In this document: positions 49,831 to 61,184 of the stretch, one piece after another
How the letters are laid out: every line of letters starts with the position of its first letter
How positions within the stretch are numbered: the first letter of the stretch is position 1
Origin: Muscardinus avellanarius
Lineage: Eukaryota > Chordata > Mammalia > Rodentia > Gliridae
DNA: 64,000 nt
Assembly: GCA_963383645.1 (NCBI GenBank)
Contig: OY726559.1
Location: 115,362,441-115,426,440, forward strand
Direction of reading: 5' to 3'
Made by a program: the position numbers and the translations under genes
Notes under the pieces: generated by a model
Told to the model about the DNA's origin: nothing
The model's input: the letters and a program-made list of their open reading frames with translations, nothing else
Databases searched by the model: none

Positions 49831-50207
49831 TATAGAGACCCCCCACCCAAGTATCTCTCTTAAGTTCCTCATCCCTCTGTCCCGCAAACCTTGCCTTGAT
49901 CAGCCCCCAGCTTCTCCTTTGCTGATGACTAATACAACCCCCCCCACCTCACAACTTCTCTGGCCCTTCTACCTCCCAGGTGTGATATCTCCAAGCTCCC
50001 CACCTCCAGCATTCCTCCCCTTCTTCGAGGGCCAGGGGCACCCTGGCCCCAGCCCTCCATGGCTTCCTCCTCGTGGCAGGAGGGGGAACAGGCTCCAGAG
50101 CTCTGGCCAGTGGAAGGTGGGGCCCACACAACTGGCTCACTGCCCAGGCTGCTGCAATAGCAGGGGTGGTGAGGCCCGGCCCCTGGCCTCCCCGCCCTTC
50201 CCCCAGG
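49831..50207 (+). promoter_or_regulatory. S100A14: SINE-free S100A14 upstream region
   Basis: About 380 bases directly upstream of the TATA box, GC- and C-rich near the TATA. Regulatory role is inferred from position. Confidence 0.45.
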
Positions 50208-50265
50208 TATAAGAGCCTTGTGAGGTGAGCCAGCTCCTCCCGTCTGGTCTCAGCCCTGCCAGCAG
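50208..50265 (+). promoter_or_regulatory. S100A14: S100A14 TATA box and noncoding exon 1
   Basis: TATAAGA at 50208-50214 is followed by a short exon ending CCAGCAG|GTAAGG at 50265. The next acceptor, CCCCCAG, ends at 50392, so exon 2 runs 50393-50520 and carries the ATG. This agrees with the four-exon human gene. Confidence 0.7.
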
Positions 50266-50490
50266 GTAAGGAAACCCAGGGCTCTTCATCCAGGTGGGCT
50301 GCATGGGAGGCACCTGGGATGGAACTCAAAGGGACCTCCTCGCCAGGCGCCATCAAATGGGGACCGAAAGCCGAACTCTCTCCTTCCCCCAGGCAGATCA
50401 TGAGCCATCGGCTCCTGCCCGGCAAGGCATAGGACAAGAAAACTCTCACGGAGGGACCAGGGACCAAGCAAACCGAGCACACCAGGCACC

Positions 50491-51375
50491 ATGGGGCAAT
50501 GCCGGTCGGCCAACGCAGAGGTGGGACCCTTTGCCAGGGCCTGTTTCCTCTTTCCACGCTCTCTCCTCCACCCTGAGGGCCTATGCACCCCTGCTGATCT
50601 CTGCCCCCCATCTTGGCCTTGCCTTGCGCCCACTGAGACCTAAACACTCTCCCTGAGCCCTGCACAGGGTGATAGGGATGCAGCCCTCCTGGGACTGGGA
50701 TCTTGCTGGGACCTGTCCTGCCTGGGGAAGGGGGAGGGGACCTTGTCCAACCAGTGGCTCAGGGCAGAGGCTGCTGGGGCCTTGGGGGCTGAGGTAGGGG
50801 TGAGGGAGAGGGGCCTTCTTGTGAGTGGGTGGAGCCTCCCTGAGCAGGGCCCTGTCTCCTGCCCCCTCAGGATGCCCAAGAATTCAGTGATGTGGAGCGA
50901 GCCATTGAGACCCTTATCAAGAATTTTCACCAGTACTCGGTGGAGGGTGGGAAGGAGACGCTGACCGCCTCCGAGCTTCGGGACCTGGTCACCCAGCAGC
51001 TGCCCCACCTTATGCCGGTACGACAGGGATGGACCCCGCCCCGTCGCCCCCCCCACACACTGACTTCCCACCCAAGCAAGGGCTCTGAGACCCCACCCAC
51101 ACCGGCACCCACCCTAAGCCCTTCCCCCTGGGCAGTGCCAGGCAGGCTCAGGTGCTGCCGCCTGCCCCGGGGCAGGGAGGGGCGGCGACATCTGAGGGTG
51201 CTGCCTGGCTGAGCCCTGGTGTCTACTCTCTACCCAGAGCAACTGCGGGCTGGAAGAGAAAATCGCCAACCTGGGCAATTGTAACGACTCTCGACTGGAG
51301 TTCGGGAGCTTCTGGGAGCTGATCGGAGAAGCAGCCAAGGGTGTGAAGCTGGAGAGTGCTGCCCCTAGGAGCTGA
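50491..51375 (+). CDS. S100A14: S100A14, complete coding region
   Basis: Epithelial S100 protein linked to cell adhesion, RAGE signalling and tumour invasion. Coding exons 50491-50520, 50871-51017 and 51238-51375 (30, 147 and 138 nt) give 104 aa, the human length. The first coding exon holds only [10 protein letters not shown]; Gly2 and Cys4 look like a possible lipidation start (inference). The N-terminal EF-like region, [15 protein letters not shown], is followed by [13 protein letters not shown]. The second EF loop (residues 72-83, [12 protein letters not shown]) lacks the first Asp and the last Glu, so it should not bind calcium normally, as known for this family member. The last ten residues ([10 protein letters not shown]) differ from the human tail (VKLERPVRGH). 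The first coding donor is the weaker GTGGGA. Confidence 0.97.
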
Positions 51376-51441
51376 GGGCCTCCCGCTGGAATTCTTGGGG
51401 GGATGCCGGGAAGAGGGGACCTTAGAGACCCTGAGCCTGGC

Positions 51442-51447
51442 AATAAA
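51442..51447 (+). promoter_or_regulatory. S100A14: S100A14 proximal polyadenylation signal (AATAAA)
   Basis: AATAAA lies 66 bases after the stop codon. A second signal 540 bases further on suggests alternative 3' ends. Confidence 0.6.
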
Positions 51448-52400
51448 ACTTCTCACCACCACCAGCACCCTGTTCTCCAGCGTCACCTCTGCACGATTTG
51501 GGTTTACAACACCCTTCCCCAGGGGTTCTGTGCATTTTTCTGGGTGGCCCGCGGGGCTGACTGGTCCCTGAGTGCCCACCGATGGGAGCTAGGGGACAGG
51601 TTGGGACCAGGGAGGATGTAGAGGGATGCTGGAGGGAGGGATGCTGGCGTGGAAGGGCTGAGAGAAACTGGGCTATGGGGTATGATTTGAATAATGGGGC
51701 TGGGAGTATGGCTGGGAACTTGTACTTAAAGGGGTCTCTGAGAAGCTTCCCTTCCTAATCTCTTCTCCATCTTCAAACTGTAGTTCTCTTTTCCATCCTC
51801 AGTTATCCCTTCCTGTCGGTCTGCAGCTCTGCCCCACCCTCCTCCCAAGACTCTCTCCTGGGCCAGGGCAGAAGAGGAGTGGGGAGCAGGGCTGGGGAAG
51901 AGGCGGAGAAGGGTATGCCTTTGGGGTGAGAGGACTAGCTGGGTGCTTGAGCATTTTCAGAATGATGGTTGTTTTGTATTGTTTGATTAATAAAAGAAAA
52001 GAAAAAGTGAACGCTGTTTCCTTGATTGGACACACCTGCCCCAGGGTCTATGGGTAAGGGGCTCTTGGGTTGAGTGGCTGAGTCGTGGGTGGGATGGGAC
52101 AGAGGGGGCTGGGATTGGTTGGCAGATCACTTTTCCCCATGGATTTGAGTTGAGAGAGGCAACCGGCCCCAAAGGAGGGAGACCTGGTCCTCGCTGAGGG
52201 AGAGGCTTTTCCTTGCTAGTGGGATGGGCCTCAGATAGAGAGGAGAGTATGTGTGCGCACCTGGGGAGAAGGATGTGAACCCAGGTGTCCTGGGCCCGGC
52301 TGGCCAATGGCAAAGAAAGTGTGAGCTGAGAAAGAGTCTGGCCTGCTGGGTTTGGACCCTAGCTCTTTGCCAGTTCACTTCCCTGAAATATTTTATTTTA
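51448..52400. other. S100A14: S100A14 distal 3' UTR and flank
   Basis: SINE-free until about 52400. The part to about 52010 is the probable long 3' UTR, beyond which no feature is recognised. Confidence 0.5.
51989..51994 (+). promoter_or_regulatory. S100A14: S100A14 distal polyadenylation signal (AATAAA)
   Basis: AATAAA in a T/A-rich context, about 610 bases past the stop, closes a SINE-free stretch. The human gene has a 3' UTR of several hundred bases, so this is probably the main 3' end. Confidence 0.6.
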
Positions 52401-52855
52401 TTTTATTTTAGAGGCACTGGAGATGGAACCCAGGGGCATTCTACCTCTGAGCTACATCCTAGCCCTATTTTTTTTTTTTTTTTGCACTACTGGGGATGGA
52501 ACCCAGAGGCATTCTAACTCTAAGCTACACCCCTCAGCCTATTTTTTATTCTTTGTTTTGAAACAGGGTCTCACTGAATTGCAAAGGGTCTCAATAAATA
52601 GCTGAGGCTGTCCCCAACCCGGATCCTCCTATCTCAGCCTCCACCACGCCCAGCTTTTTTTTTTTTTATTTTTTTAATGGTACTGGGGATTGAGCCTGGG
52701 GACATTCTACCTCTGAGTTCCACTCTTCCCCGTATTTTGTCTTTATTTAGAAACAGGGTCCCGCTGCTGGTTGATGAAGAGTCTCACTACTTGCTGAGGC
52801 TGTCCTCAAACCTGCAATCCTCTTGTCTCAGCCTCCTGAGTCCTGGGATGACAGG
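52401..52855 (-). mobile_element. Minus-orientation SINE pieces
   Basis: An ID part at about 52405-52465, a copy at 52482-52653 and a diverged copy at 52675-52855. Confidence 0.7.
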
Positions 52856-52999
52856 CACCTCCATACCATACGTCTGTCAGTCCTTCCCTGAAACTTTGAG
52901 TGGGGAATGTGAATCGCAAGAGTGCCAGGGGCATGATGGGGCCCAGCCTGTGCCTAATTAGAGTGTGCCAGGGGTCTCCATGGGAGTGGGAGACAGGGT

Positions 53000-54978
53000 C
53001 TGCTCTGCCTTTAGCTGCAGCCTCTGCTTCTGTGGGCCCCTGAGAAAATGGTGAGTGTGGTGGTGGGGGGCCGGACTGTGCAGGGCCGTCCTCTGCTGTG
53101 CATGAGGGGTCTTGGGGAGGGGTCTCAGGGGCGCTCAGGCTGGGCTGAACTGGAGAAAGAGAGAGAGAGAGGTCCAGAGTCAGCCTCACCAGAAATCAGG
53201 TGTTACTCCTGAAATGCCAACGTCTGGGAAGATTCTGTGGCCAGCGAGGGCTGGCCTGGAATGCTAACTGAACTTGTCTGTTGGGGCCCCCTGAAACTGG
53301 GCTCTCAGTGACCCAGGTGAGAGGGGCAGGTGACGGTCCAGTCCTTCCTTTCCTTTCCCCTCCTGGTCAGGTTCTGCTCAGGCCCTGCGGGAGGTTAGGA
53401 GGGTGAGGTTGGGGAGTGCCAACTTTTACCACTCCCTCTAGGGTGGAGGTAGAGGGGTGTTAAAAAAGGTGTATATCCCTTTAACAAGGGCCCAACCCCA
53501 GGGCCCAGCAAGAGGGAGCTCAGTCACTACCTCCCCACCGAGCCAGCTCAGCCAGGCAGGAGGGAGTGGGACAGCTTCTGAAGTGCGGTGGGGAGGAGTC
53601 CTGGCTGGGCCCAGCGGGGAAGCTGTTTGGCAGTGCCAGAGTCCAGGCCCCAGAGCCCTGCAGGGGAAGAGCTGGACCGCAGAGGCAGGTGAGCACCCCA
53701 GGCCCAGCCTGGGGAGTCTGGGGCTGCAGGAGGGACCCTGCGGGCTTGGGAGGCCAGGAAAAGGGGCGCGAGTGGGGCCTGGGGAGAAGGACCTTCCAGA
53801 GACTCTGCCAGCATGATTTTTGTTAATTATTAACTTCCCCCAAGGGCAGGCTTGGGATTGGGGCGTCCTGGTGGGGTTGGGAGCTGGGTGAGTCCCCCAG
53901 AGGAGAGAATGCGGTGGCAAGACCCCCCTCCCGGCCCAGCAGCTGAATGGGCTCTTTTCCAGGGGCTGGGACACCCGGGCAGAACACTAGGAGTCTTGCC
54001 CGCAGCTGCTCCCGGCTCTCTCAACAGAAAAGGGCAGCTGTGTGTTGGTGTGGGGAGGGGGCGGTCAGACTCTGGCCCCTCCGTCTTGTCTTGGGGACAT
54101 AATGGGGTCCAGGAGGAACCAGGGAGGTCCCCGAGAAGCCAGGGAGAGGAAGCAGGGGCTGAGGTGGCTTCTCCTCCACCTGAAGACCCAGGCAGGTCCC
54201 GGATGCAGGCCCCATTGTGCTCTGGGAACTGTTCCTTGGGAGGGGCCTGGGTGAGGCCCTGGGGAAGCCTGGGAGCTCCCCAGGGGAGTGAGACCGAAAG
54301 GGGACGAGCCTTGATCCCAGCAGCTCCCCTAGTTCAGGACCCAGGCAGGTCCCAGCTTGACTTGCTTGGCTTGGCAGGGCCACCCGTGCTGTGGGAATGG
54401 GTGCCCAGCCCAGCCGAGGTGGGGGTGAGGGCAGGAGCCAGGATGAGGGGGCTCAGCCTGCCTCCACCCACTAGTGAAGAGCCCTGGGACTGCTGGTCAG
54501 GCCAGGTGAGTGTGTGTGTGTCTATACAAAACTCTTGCAACTGGAGTTGTCTGGGAAAAAACAAAGCCAGGAATCTGACCTCTTGATCCAAAGCAGAAGT
54601 AAGGGAAAGGTAAATGGGTTACTTACTCAAGCAGAGAATCCAGAATGGCAGAGTTCCTTGCTCTGTGTGCGTGAGGGTGGGCAGGAGTGGCCCAGGGGCT
54701 GTGGGAAACATTAGCCTCCAGCAGCCGGGGAGCAGAGGATGGGCCCATTGAGGCCGGGAGACCAGGCGGAAACAGTCCCCAGCCCAGTTCAGAGCCCCAG
54801 CACAGCGCAGGCCTTGCCTGTATTGAAGGCAGTTGGGACAAATGGGTGATGTAGGAAGGGACTGATGGAATGAATGAGCCTGAGAATTAATGCATCACGG
54901 AACAAGTCAATGAATGAATGGGAGTGAATGAATGAGGCAGGAGGAAATGAGCTGACAAGGCAATGGTCAAAAAAGGGG
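53000..54978. other. SINE-free intergenic block between S100A14 and S100A16
   Basis: About 2 kb is free of young SINEs and contains the HNF1 palindrome and two strong donor-like sites, AGAGGCAG|GTGAGC at 53688/53689 and GGCCAG|GTGAGT at 54505/54506. Either could end an S100A16 noncoding exon. Long open frames here reflect GC content and show no recognisable protein. Confidence 0.4.
53822..53834. promoter_or_regulatory. Perfect palindromic HNF1 site upstream of S100A16
   Basis: GTTAATTATTAAC matches the HNF1A/HNF1B consensus GTTAATNATTAAC at every position. It lies in SINE-free sequence between S100A14 and S100A16, about 9 kb upstream of the S100A16 start codon. Use in vivo is inferred. Confidence 0.55.
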
Positions 54979-55535
54979 CAGAAAGCCGGGCGTGGTGGCG
55001 CTCGCTTGCAATCCCAGCATTCGGGAGGCTAAACGGGAGGATCGCGGTTTGCAGCCAGCCTCAGCTACTTAGTGAGGCCCTCTGCAACTCAGTGAGACCC
55101 TGTTTTAAAATAAAGAATAAAAATAGGGCAGGGGGTATAGCTTGGAGGTCGAATGTCCCTGGGTTCCATCCCCAGTACTGCCAAAAAAAAAAAAAAAAGA
55201 AAGAAAGAAAGAAAAAAAGAAAAAAGAAAAAGAAAGTAAAAACAAAAAAAAAAGGGGCGGAGAAATTTGAGATAGATGGAGGGGACATAAAAAATACCAA
55301 TCCTAAGTTAAAAAATGGGCTATACTCTGGGAAAGGACAAAGACCGGAGGAATAGGAGTCTGGGGACACATCCCAACGCTTGGAAGGATACAGTTTAAGG
55401 GTCAGGGAGTGGGGGCTAGATGTGGTGGTGCCTGCCTGTAATCCCAGTACTTGGGAGGCTGAGACGGTGTTTCAAAATAAAAAATCAAATAGGGCTGAGG
55501 GGTGTAACTCAGAGGGTCAACCTTCTATACCAAAA
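54979..55535 (+). mobile_element. Plus-orientation SINEs upstream of S100A16
   Basis: A full copy at about 54979-55185 with a purine-rich tail to 55255, and a shortened copy at about 55411-55535. Confidence 0.75.
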
Positions 55536-56371
55536 AAAAAAAGAGTCAAGGAGTGTGTGTGGATGGAAAGAGATTATGACCCTCGGAGGGTGTGGTGACC
55601 GTCCTAGGTTCCAAGATTGAAGGGGCCTGGGCAGCTGGGGGTGGTTAGCAGGCTCTGGAGGGGGTGGGGCCCACAATCTGGGGGTGGGGCTGAGGTGGCT
55701 GAGCGCCAGGGGCTTGGAGTCAGGACCTTTTGGGCTTTTGGAGAAGTCAGCAAGCTGGGCTCCGGTGGGCGGGGTGGGAGCCTGCAGGTTGCTCAAGGAT
55801 GAATCAGCCCTGGGAGAGGAGGAGTGGGGGAGGGGCAGGCCCAAGGGAGAGGTCCCTATGGAGGACCAGTGGTCCCCAGTGAGCCCGTGCCCCCTTTCTC
55901 TGGTCAAGATCTGCCCGCAGCAGAGTCAACAGGGCACACCTGCCCGCCCCCTGCCTGCAGGTCCTCAGGCCTGGCTGGCAGCGGAGCGGGTGTCTGCGGG
56001 GTGGGGTGGGTGGGGCGGCAGATCCCGACTCCTGGCCCCGAGGGGAGGGCTGGGGAAGGAGAGTAATGGAGTGTGACTGTCCAGCTCTGGTACCTGGCCC
56101 TCCAACGAGGCTTTGGAAAAGCGCTGGTTCAGATGGTTATCTTAGGGGAACCGGTGGGAGCCTGGGAGGAGGGGCGGGCGCGGGGCTCTGAAGCTGTTGC
56201 TCCCGGCTGCCCCGCACTCCACAGAGCCAAGGTGGCTGTGTGACTCTTGGGCACTCATCCGTTTCTTACCTGCTTGGCTGCTGGAAGAGGCTGGCTAGGA
56301 TTGGGCATTGTGTTGAGGAAGAGAGGAAGACCCGCTGATCAGGGAAAGGAGACTTGAAGGAAGCAGGTGGA
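55536..56371. other. Unique G-rich sequence upstream of S100A16
   Basis: No SINE or gene is recognised. It could hold an S100A16 5' exon, but no clear TATA-plus-donor pair was found. Confidence 0.35.
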
Positions 56372-56572
56372 GAGGGGTGTGGTGGTGAGCATCTGTAATC
56401 CCAGGGCTTGGGAGACAGACTGGAGGGTCGAAGGTTTGAGGCCATCTTATTGAGACCTGTTTCAAAATAAAAACTAGGGCTGGGGGTGTAGTTTGGAGCT
56501 AGAATACCCATGGGTTCAACCCCCAGTAAAAAAAAAAAAAAAAAAAAAAAAAAGCAGATGGAGTGGTGAATC

Positions 56573-56628
56573 TCCCTTCCTTCCTTCCTTCCTTCCTTCC
56601 TTCCTTCCTTCCTTCCTTCCTTCCCTCC
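56573..56628. repeat. (TTCC)n microsatellite
   Basis: About thirteen TTCC units. Confidence 0.9.
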
Positions 56629-56718
56629 GAGCTATACTCCAAGCCTTTTTGCTTTTATTTTTTTGGTACTGGGGATTGAACCCAGAGGCATTCTACCTCC
56701 AAGCTATATCCCAGCCTG

Positions 56719-56722
<4 letters not shown>

Positions 56723-56756
<34 letters not shown>
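56723..56756. repeat. (GT)n microsatellite
   Basis: Seventeen GT units fused to a minus-orientation SINE start. Confidence 0.9.
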
Positions 56757-56757
<1 letters not shown>

Positions 56758-57425
56758 TACTGGGGTTCCTGGGAGCCCTTCTACCTCCAGTCTACACTCC
56801 CAGACCTATTTTTTATATTTTTATTTGGAAACAGGGTCTCTTAAACCAGCATAGATGGCTTCAAACCTTCAGGATCCTCCTGTCTCCGCCTCCCAAGCTT
56901 GGGGATTACAAGCATGGGCCACCACACCCCGCTCAGCCTGATTTTTTATTCTTTTTTTTTTTTTTCCAGTACTGGGAATGGAACCCAGGCACATTCTACC
57001 TTCAAGCTACACCCCTAGCCCCTCCCCCTTTTAATTCTTTATTTGGAAACAGGGTCTCATTAAGTTGTGGAGGGCCTCACTAAGTAGCTGAGACTGGCTA
57101 CGAACCCGGATCCTCCTGTCTCAGCCTCCCAAACGCTGGGATTACAAGCATGCGCCACCACACCCGACTTTATTCTTTATTTTGGAATAGGGTCTCACTA
57201 AGTTGCAGAGGGTCTCGCTAAGTTACTGAGGCTGGCCGTGAACCTGCAATCCTCCTGTCTCAGCTTCCCAAGCACTGGGATTACAAGCGTGTACCACCAT
57301 GCCCGGCCCTTTTGCTTTTTACTTAGGGACAGGATATCACCGAGTTTCTGAGGCTGGCTAGAACCCGTGATCTTCCTGTCTCAGCCTCCCAAGTCCTAGG
57401 ATTATAAGCATGCATCAGCACACTG

Positions 57426-57754
57426 GCCCGCACACCCATCTCTTCTCTCCTTCACTGTCTACTACTATAGGATTCCTCACTTGGAGAACAGGTCTGGGAT
57501 TGTTAGTTGTGGGAAGGGTCTCTAGATTCTATCCCTACGCCCAAGGATTGTTGGGAGTGGGCTTGCAACAGTCCTTGAAATGGGTACAGTTTCCAGAAAC
57601 CCTGGAGATGTTGGCTGTGGACCTGGGTCACTTGCACCCAGGGGTAGCAGAATAAACCGAAGTTGAGTTGAAAAATATTTTTCTCCTTATTTGTGAACTA
57701 TATAGAATTTGTATGAACATCTTAAAAAAAATCACAAAAATTCTTTTTTTTTTT
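57426..57754. other. Unique intergenic sequence
   Basis: No recognisable feature; flanked by SINE blocks. Confidence 0.4.
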
Positions 57755-59302
57755 TTGTGGTACTGAGGATGGAACCTAGGGGCTTTCTACCTCTGGGTTA
57801 TACTCCCAGACCTATTTTATATTTTATTTGGAAACAGGAAATTGCTGAAAGCCTCACTAAGCTGCTGAGGTTGGCTTTGAACCTGCGTGATCGATCCTGT
57901 CTCAACCTCACAAGTATTGGGATTACAAGCTTGCGCCACCACACCTGGCTACAAAAAATATTTTTTTTTCCTGCGGTATTTGGGATGAAATCCAGGGGTA
58001 TCTACCTCTGAGCTACACCCCCAGCCTGATTTTTTATCTTTTTTTTTTTTTTTTGGTGGTACTGGGGTTCCTGGAAGCCCTTCTACCTCCGGGCTACACT
58101 CCCACGGGCTACACTCCCAGACCTAGTTTTTAACTTTATGTGGAAACAGGGTCTCTTAAACCAGCGAGGCTGGCTCCGAACCAGCGTGATCCTCCTGTCT
58201 CTGCCTCCCAAGCGCGGGGATTACAAGCGTGCGCCACCACGCCCGGCATTTTTATCTTTTATTTTGAAACAGGGTCTCACTGAGTTGTAAAGGGCCTCAC
58301 TAAGTAGCTGAGGTTGTCTGGAACTGTGATCCTCTTGTCTTAGCCTCCCAAGTGCTGGGATTACAAGTGTGAGCCATCATGCCTGGCTACAAAAGTTCTT
58401 ATTATATTATTTATTTATTTATTTTGGTACTAGAAATTGAACCAAGGGTTATTTTTACCTCTGAGCTGTATCCCTGGACTTTTTTTTTTTTTGCAGTACT
58501 GGGGATGGAACCCAGGGGCATTCTACATCTGAGCTACATTCCCAGCCCTATGTATGTTTGTTTGTTTGTTTGTTTGTTTGTTTGTTTTTGTGGGTCTGGG
58601 GGTGGAACCCAGGGACATTCGACCTCCGAGCTACACCCCCTGCCCTGTTTTTTATTCTTTATTTTGAAACAGGGTCTCACTACGTTGTAGAAGGCCTCAC
58701 TAAGTCGCTAAGCCTGGCCACGAACCGTGATCTTCTGGTCTCAGCTTCCCGAATGCTGGGATTACAAGTGTGCGCCACCACGCCTGGCTTATTCTTTATT
58801 TTGAAACAAGGTCTCACTAAGTTACAGAAAGGCTCACTAAGTAGCTGAGGCTGTCTGTGAACCGCGATTCTCCTGTCTCAGCCTCCCAAGAACTCAGATT
58901 ACAAGCCTACAACACCACGACCCTCGCACCCCTGGTCCTTATTATTTTTATATTTATTTATTTAGTGGTACTGGGGATGGAACCCAGGGGCTTTCTACCT
59001 CTTGGCTACATTCCCAGGCCTATTTTTTATACTTTATTTAGAAACAGGTTCTCACTAAATTGCTGAGAGCCTCACTAAGTAACTGAGGCTGGTTTCGAAT
59101 CTGTGCGATCCTCCTGTCTCAGCCTCCCAAGCGCTGAGATTACAAGGTGCGCCACCACACTCGGCTATTATTTTATTTTGAAGCAGAGTCTCACTTAGCT
59201 GTTGAGGCCTCACTAAGTTGCTGAGCCTGGCCTGGAACCTGCAATCCTCCTGTCTCAGCCTCCCAAGTACTGGGATTACAAATGTGCACCACCAAGCCCC
59301 GC
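57755..59302 (-). mobile_element. Minus-orientation SINE block
   Basis: Copies at about 57755-57955, 57958-58045, 58052-58248 (lost-B-box subfamily, with a local GGGCTACACTCCCA duplication), 58249-58388, 58425-58552, 58591-58789, 58790-58930, 58965-59166 and 59167-59302. Confidence 0.7.
58555..58590. repeat. (TTTG)n microsatellite
   Basis: About eight TTTG units at a SINE tail. Confidence 0.9.
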
Positions 59303-59579
59303 TGAAATCACAAATTTGGAACCACACAGTTACGTATTTTACAAATAGAGTATGGAGAAGAGTCTGGTTTCCTGCAGTCTCCAGGCCATATGTCATCCTT
59401 TCAGCCACAGACCAGAGTGGTCAGGAGGGCGAGGTGTGGGAGTGGAGGGAGGATTTCCGGACACAGAGGCCCCAGCCTGAACCCTCTCAACTCTCCTTCC
59501 TTCTTGCTTCCTGACCTATTTCCTCTTGGTCTCAGAAAAAAATCTCCATCAAACAAACAAACAAACAAGGCTTAGTTTT

Positions 59580-60155
59580 GTTATCCAGGCCAGCCTCAGC
59601 AACTTAGTGAGGCCCTCCACAACGTAGTGAGAACTTTTCTTTTTTTTTCTTTTTGCATTACTGGGGATGGAACCCAGGGGCATTCTACCTTGGAGCTACA
59701 CCCCCAGCCCTTTTTTAGTGTGTGTATGGTCCTGGGGATGGAACTCAGGGGCCTCTCCCTCCGGGTTACACCCCGACCTATTTTTTTTTTTTTGGTGGTG
59801 GTACTGGGGGTGGAACCCAGAGGCTTTCTACCTCCGGGCTACACTCCCAGACCTATTTTATATTTTATTTGGAATCAGGGTCTCACTAAGTTGCTGAGAG
59901 CCTCACTAAGTAGCTGAGGCTGGCTTCGAACCTGCGTGATCCTCCTGTCTCAGCCTCCCAAGCACGGGGGTTACAAGTGTGCGCCACCACGCCTGGCTAA
60001 CCTATTTTTATATTTTATTTTGAAACAGGTTCTCACTAAGTTGCTGAGAACCTCACTAAATAGCTGAGGCTGGCTTTGAACCTGTGTGATCCTCCTGTCT
60101 CAGCCTCCCAAGTACTGGGATTACAAGCATATGCCACCACGCCCGGCTTCCCAGC

Positions 60156-60195
<40 letters not shown>

Positions 60196-60254
60196 GGGTT
60201 TAGGGATAGAACCCAGGGACATTCGACCTCCGAGCTACATCCCCTGCCTTATAT

Positions 60255-60293
<39 letters not shown>

Positions 60294-60939
60294 TTTTGGT
60301 GGTACTGGGGTTTCTGGAAGCCCTTCTACCTCCGGGCTACACTCCCAGACCTATTTTATATTTTTTTATTTGGAAACAAGGTCTCTTAAGCCAGCAAGGC
60401 TGGCTCCGAACCAGTATGATCCTCCTGTCTCTGTCTCCCAAGCATGGGGATAACAAGCGTGCGCCACCATGCCCAGCTTTATTCTTTATTTTGAAACCGG
60501 GTCTCACTGAGTTGCAGAGGGCCTCATCCCAGCGGTATTTTTTATTCTTTACTTTGAAACAGGGTCTCACTGAGTTACAAAGAGCCTCACTAAGTAGCTG
60601 AGGCTGTCTGTGAACCCAGATCCTCTGTCTCAGCCTCCTAAATGCTGGGATTACAAGCGTGCACCACCACGCCTGGCTTCTTTTTTTTTCCTTTTTTTGT
60701 TTTTTTTCCCTTTTTCTTTTTTTTTCTTTTCTTGCAGTACTGGGGATGGAATGCAGGTGCATTCTACAAGCTACCCCCCCCCAACCCTATTTTTTATTCT
60801 TTATTTTGAAACAGAATCTCACTAAATTGCGGAGGGCCTAAGTAGTTGAGGCTGTTCAAAAACCGTGATCCTCAAGTCTCCACCTCACAAATGCTGGGAT
60901 TACAAGCATGCTTCACCATGCCTGGTGAGAACCTGTTTC

Positions 60940-60970
<31 letters not shown>
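59580..60970. mobile_element. SINE-saturated block
   Basis: Mostly minus copies: 59650-59715, 59720-59785, 59798-59998, 60000-60148, 60190-60245, 60297-60478 (lost-B-box subfamily), 60479-60530, 60535-60680 and 60735-60930. A short plus piece lies at 59587-59632, and a plus tail with an A-run at about 60930-60970. Confidence 0.7.
60251..60296. repeat. (TTTA)n microsatellite
   Basis: About eleven TTTA units between two SINE pieces. Confidence 0.9.
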
Positions 60971-61184
60971 TTAAATAGGCTGGGAGTATAGCTCAGAAGG
61001 GATGGGGCGGTTTAGAAAGGTGGTCAGGGGCCTAAGACGCCAGTATCAGGGCTGGAAAGAGGTAGGATATTTATAAAGTATCTCCCTCAAGCAAGGTACT
61101 GTGTGGTCCCACTGGACCAGGACAGTCCCAGAGACTAAGAGAAGAGCATTTGCAAAGCCAGTTAGAAAAAAAATAATAAAAATT

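Larger units (their letters stand above)
56372..57425. mobile_element. SINE cluster with microsatellites
   Basis: A plus copy at 56372-56528 with a long A-run. Minus pieces at about 56660-56720, 56757-56935 (lost-B-box subfamily), 56936-57172, 57173-57308 and 57309-57425. Confidence 0.7.

Noticed and set aside
49949..50665. 238-aa minus-strand open frame
   Set aside because: Antisense to the S100A14 promoter and first exons in GC-rich sequence; no homology recognised.
53852..54586. 244-aa plus-strand open frame between S100A14 and S100A16
   Set aside because: Low-complexity Gly/Pro/Ser/Arg composition from GC-rich DNA, overlapped by long frames in other registers.
56493..57083. 196-aa open frame
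   Set aside because: Built from SINE pieces plus TTCC and GT microsatellites.
60086..60601. 171-aa open frame
   Set aside because: SINE sequence plus a TTTA microsatellite.
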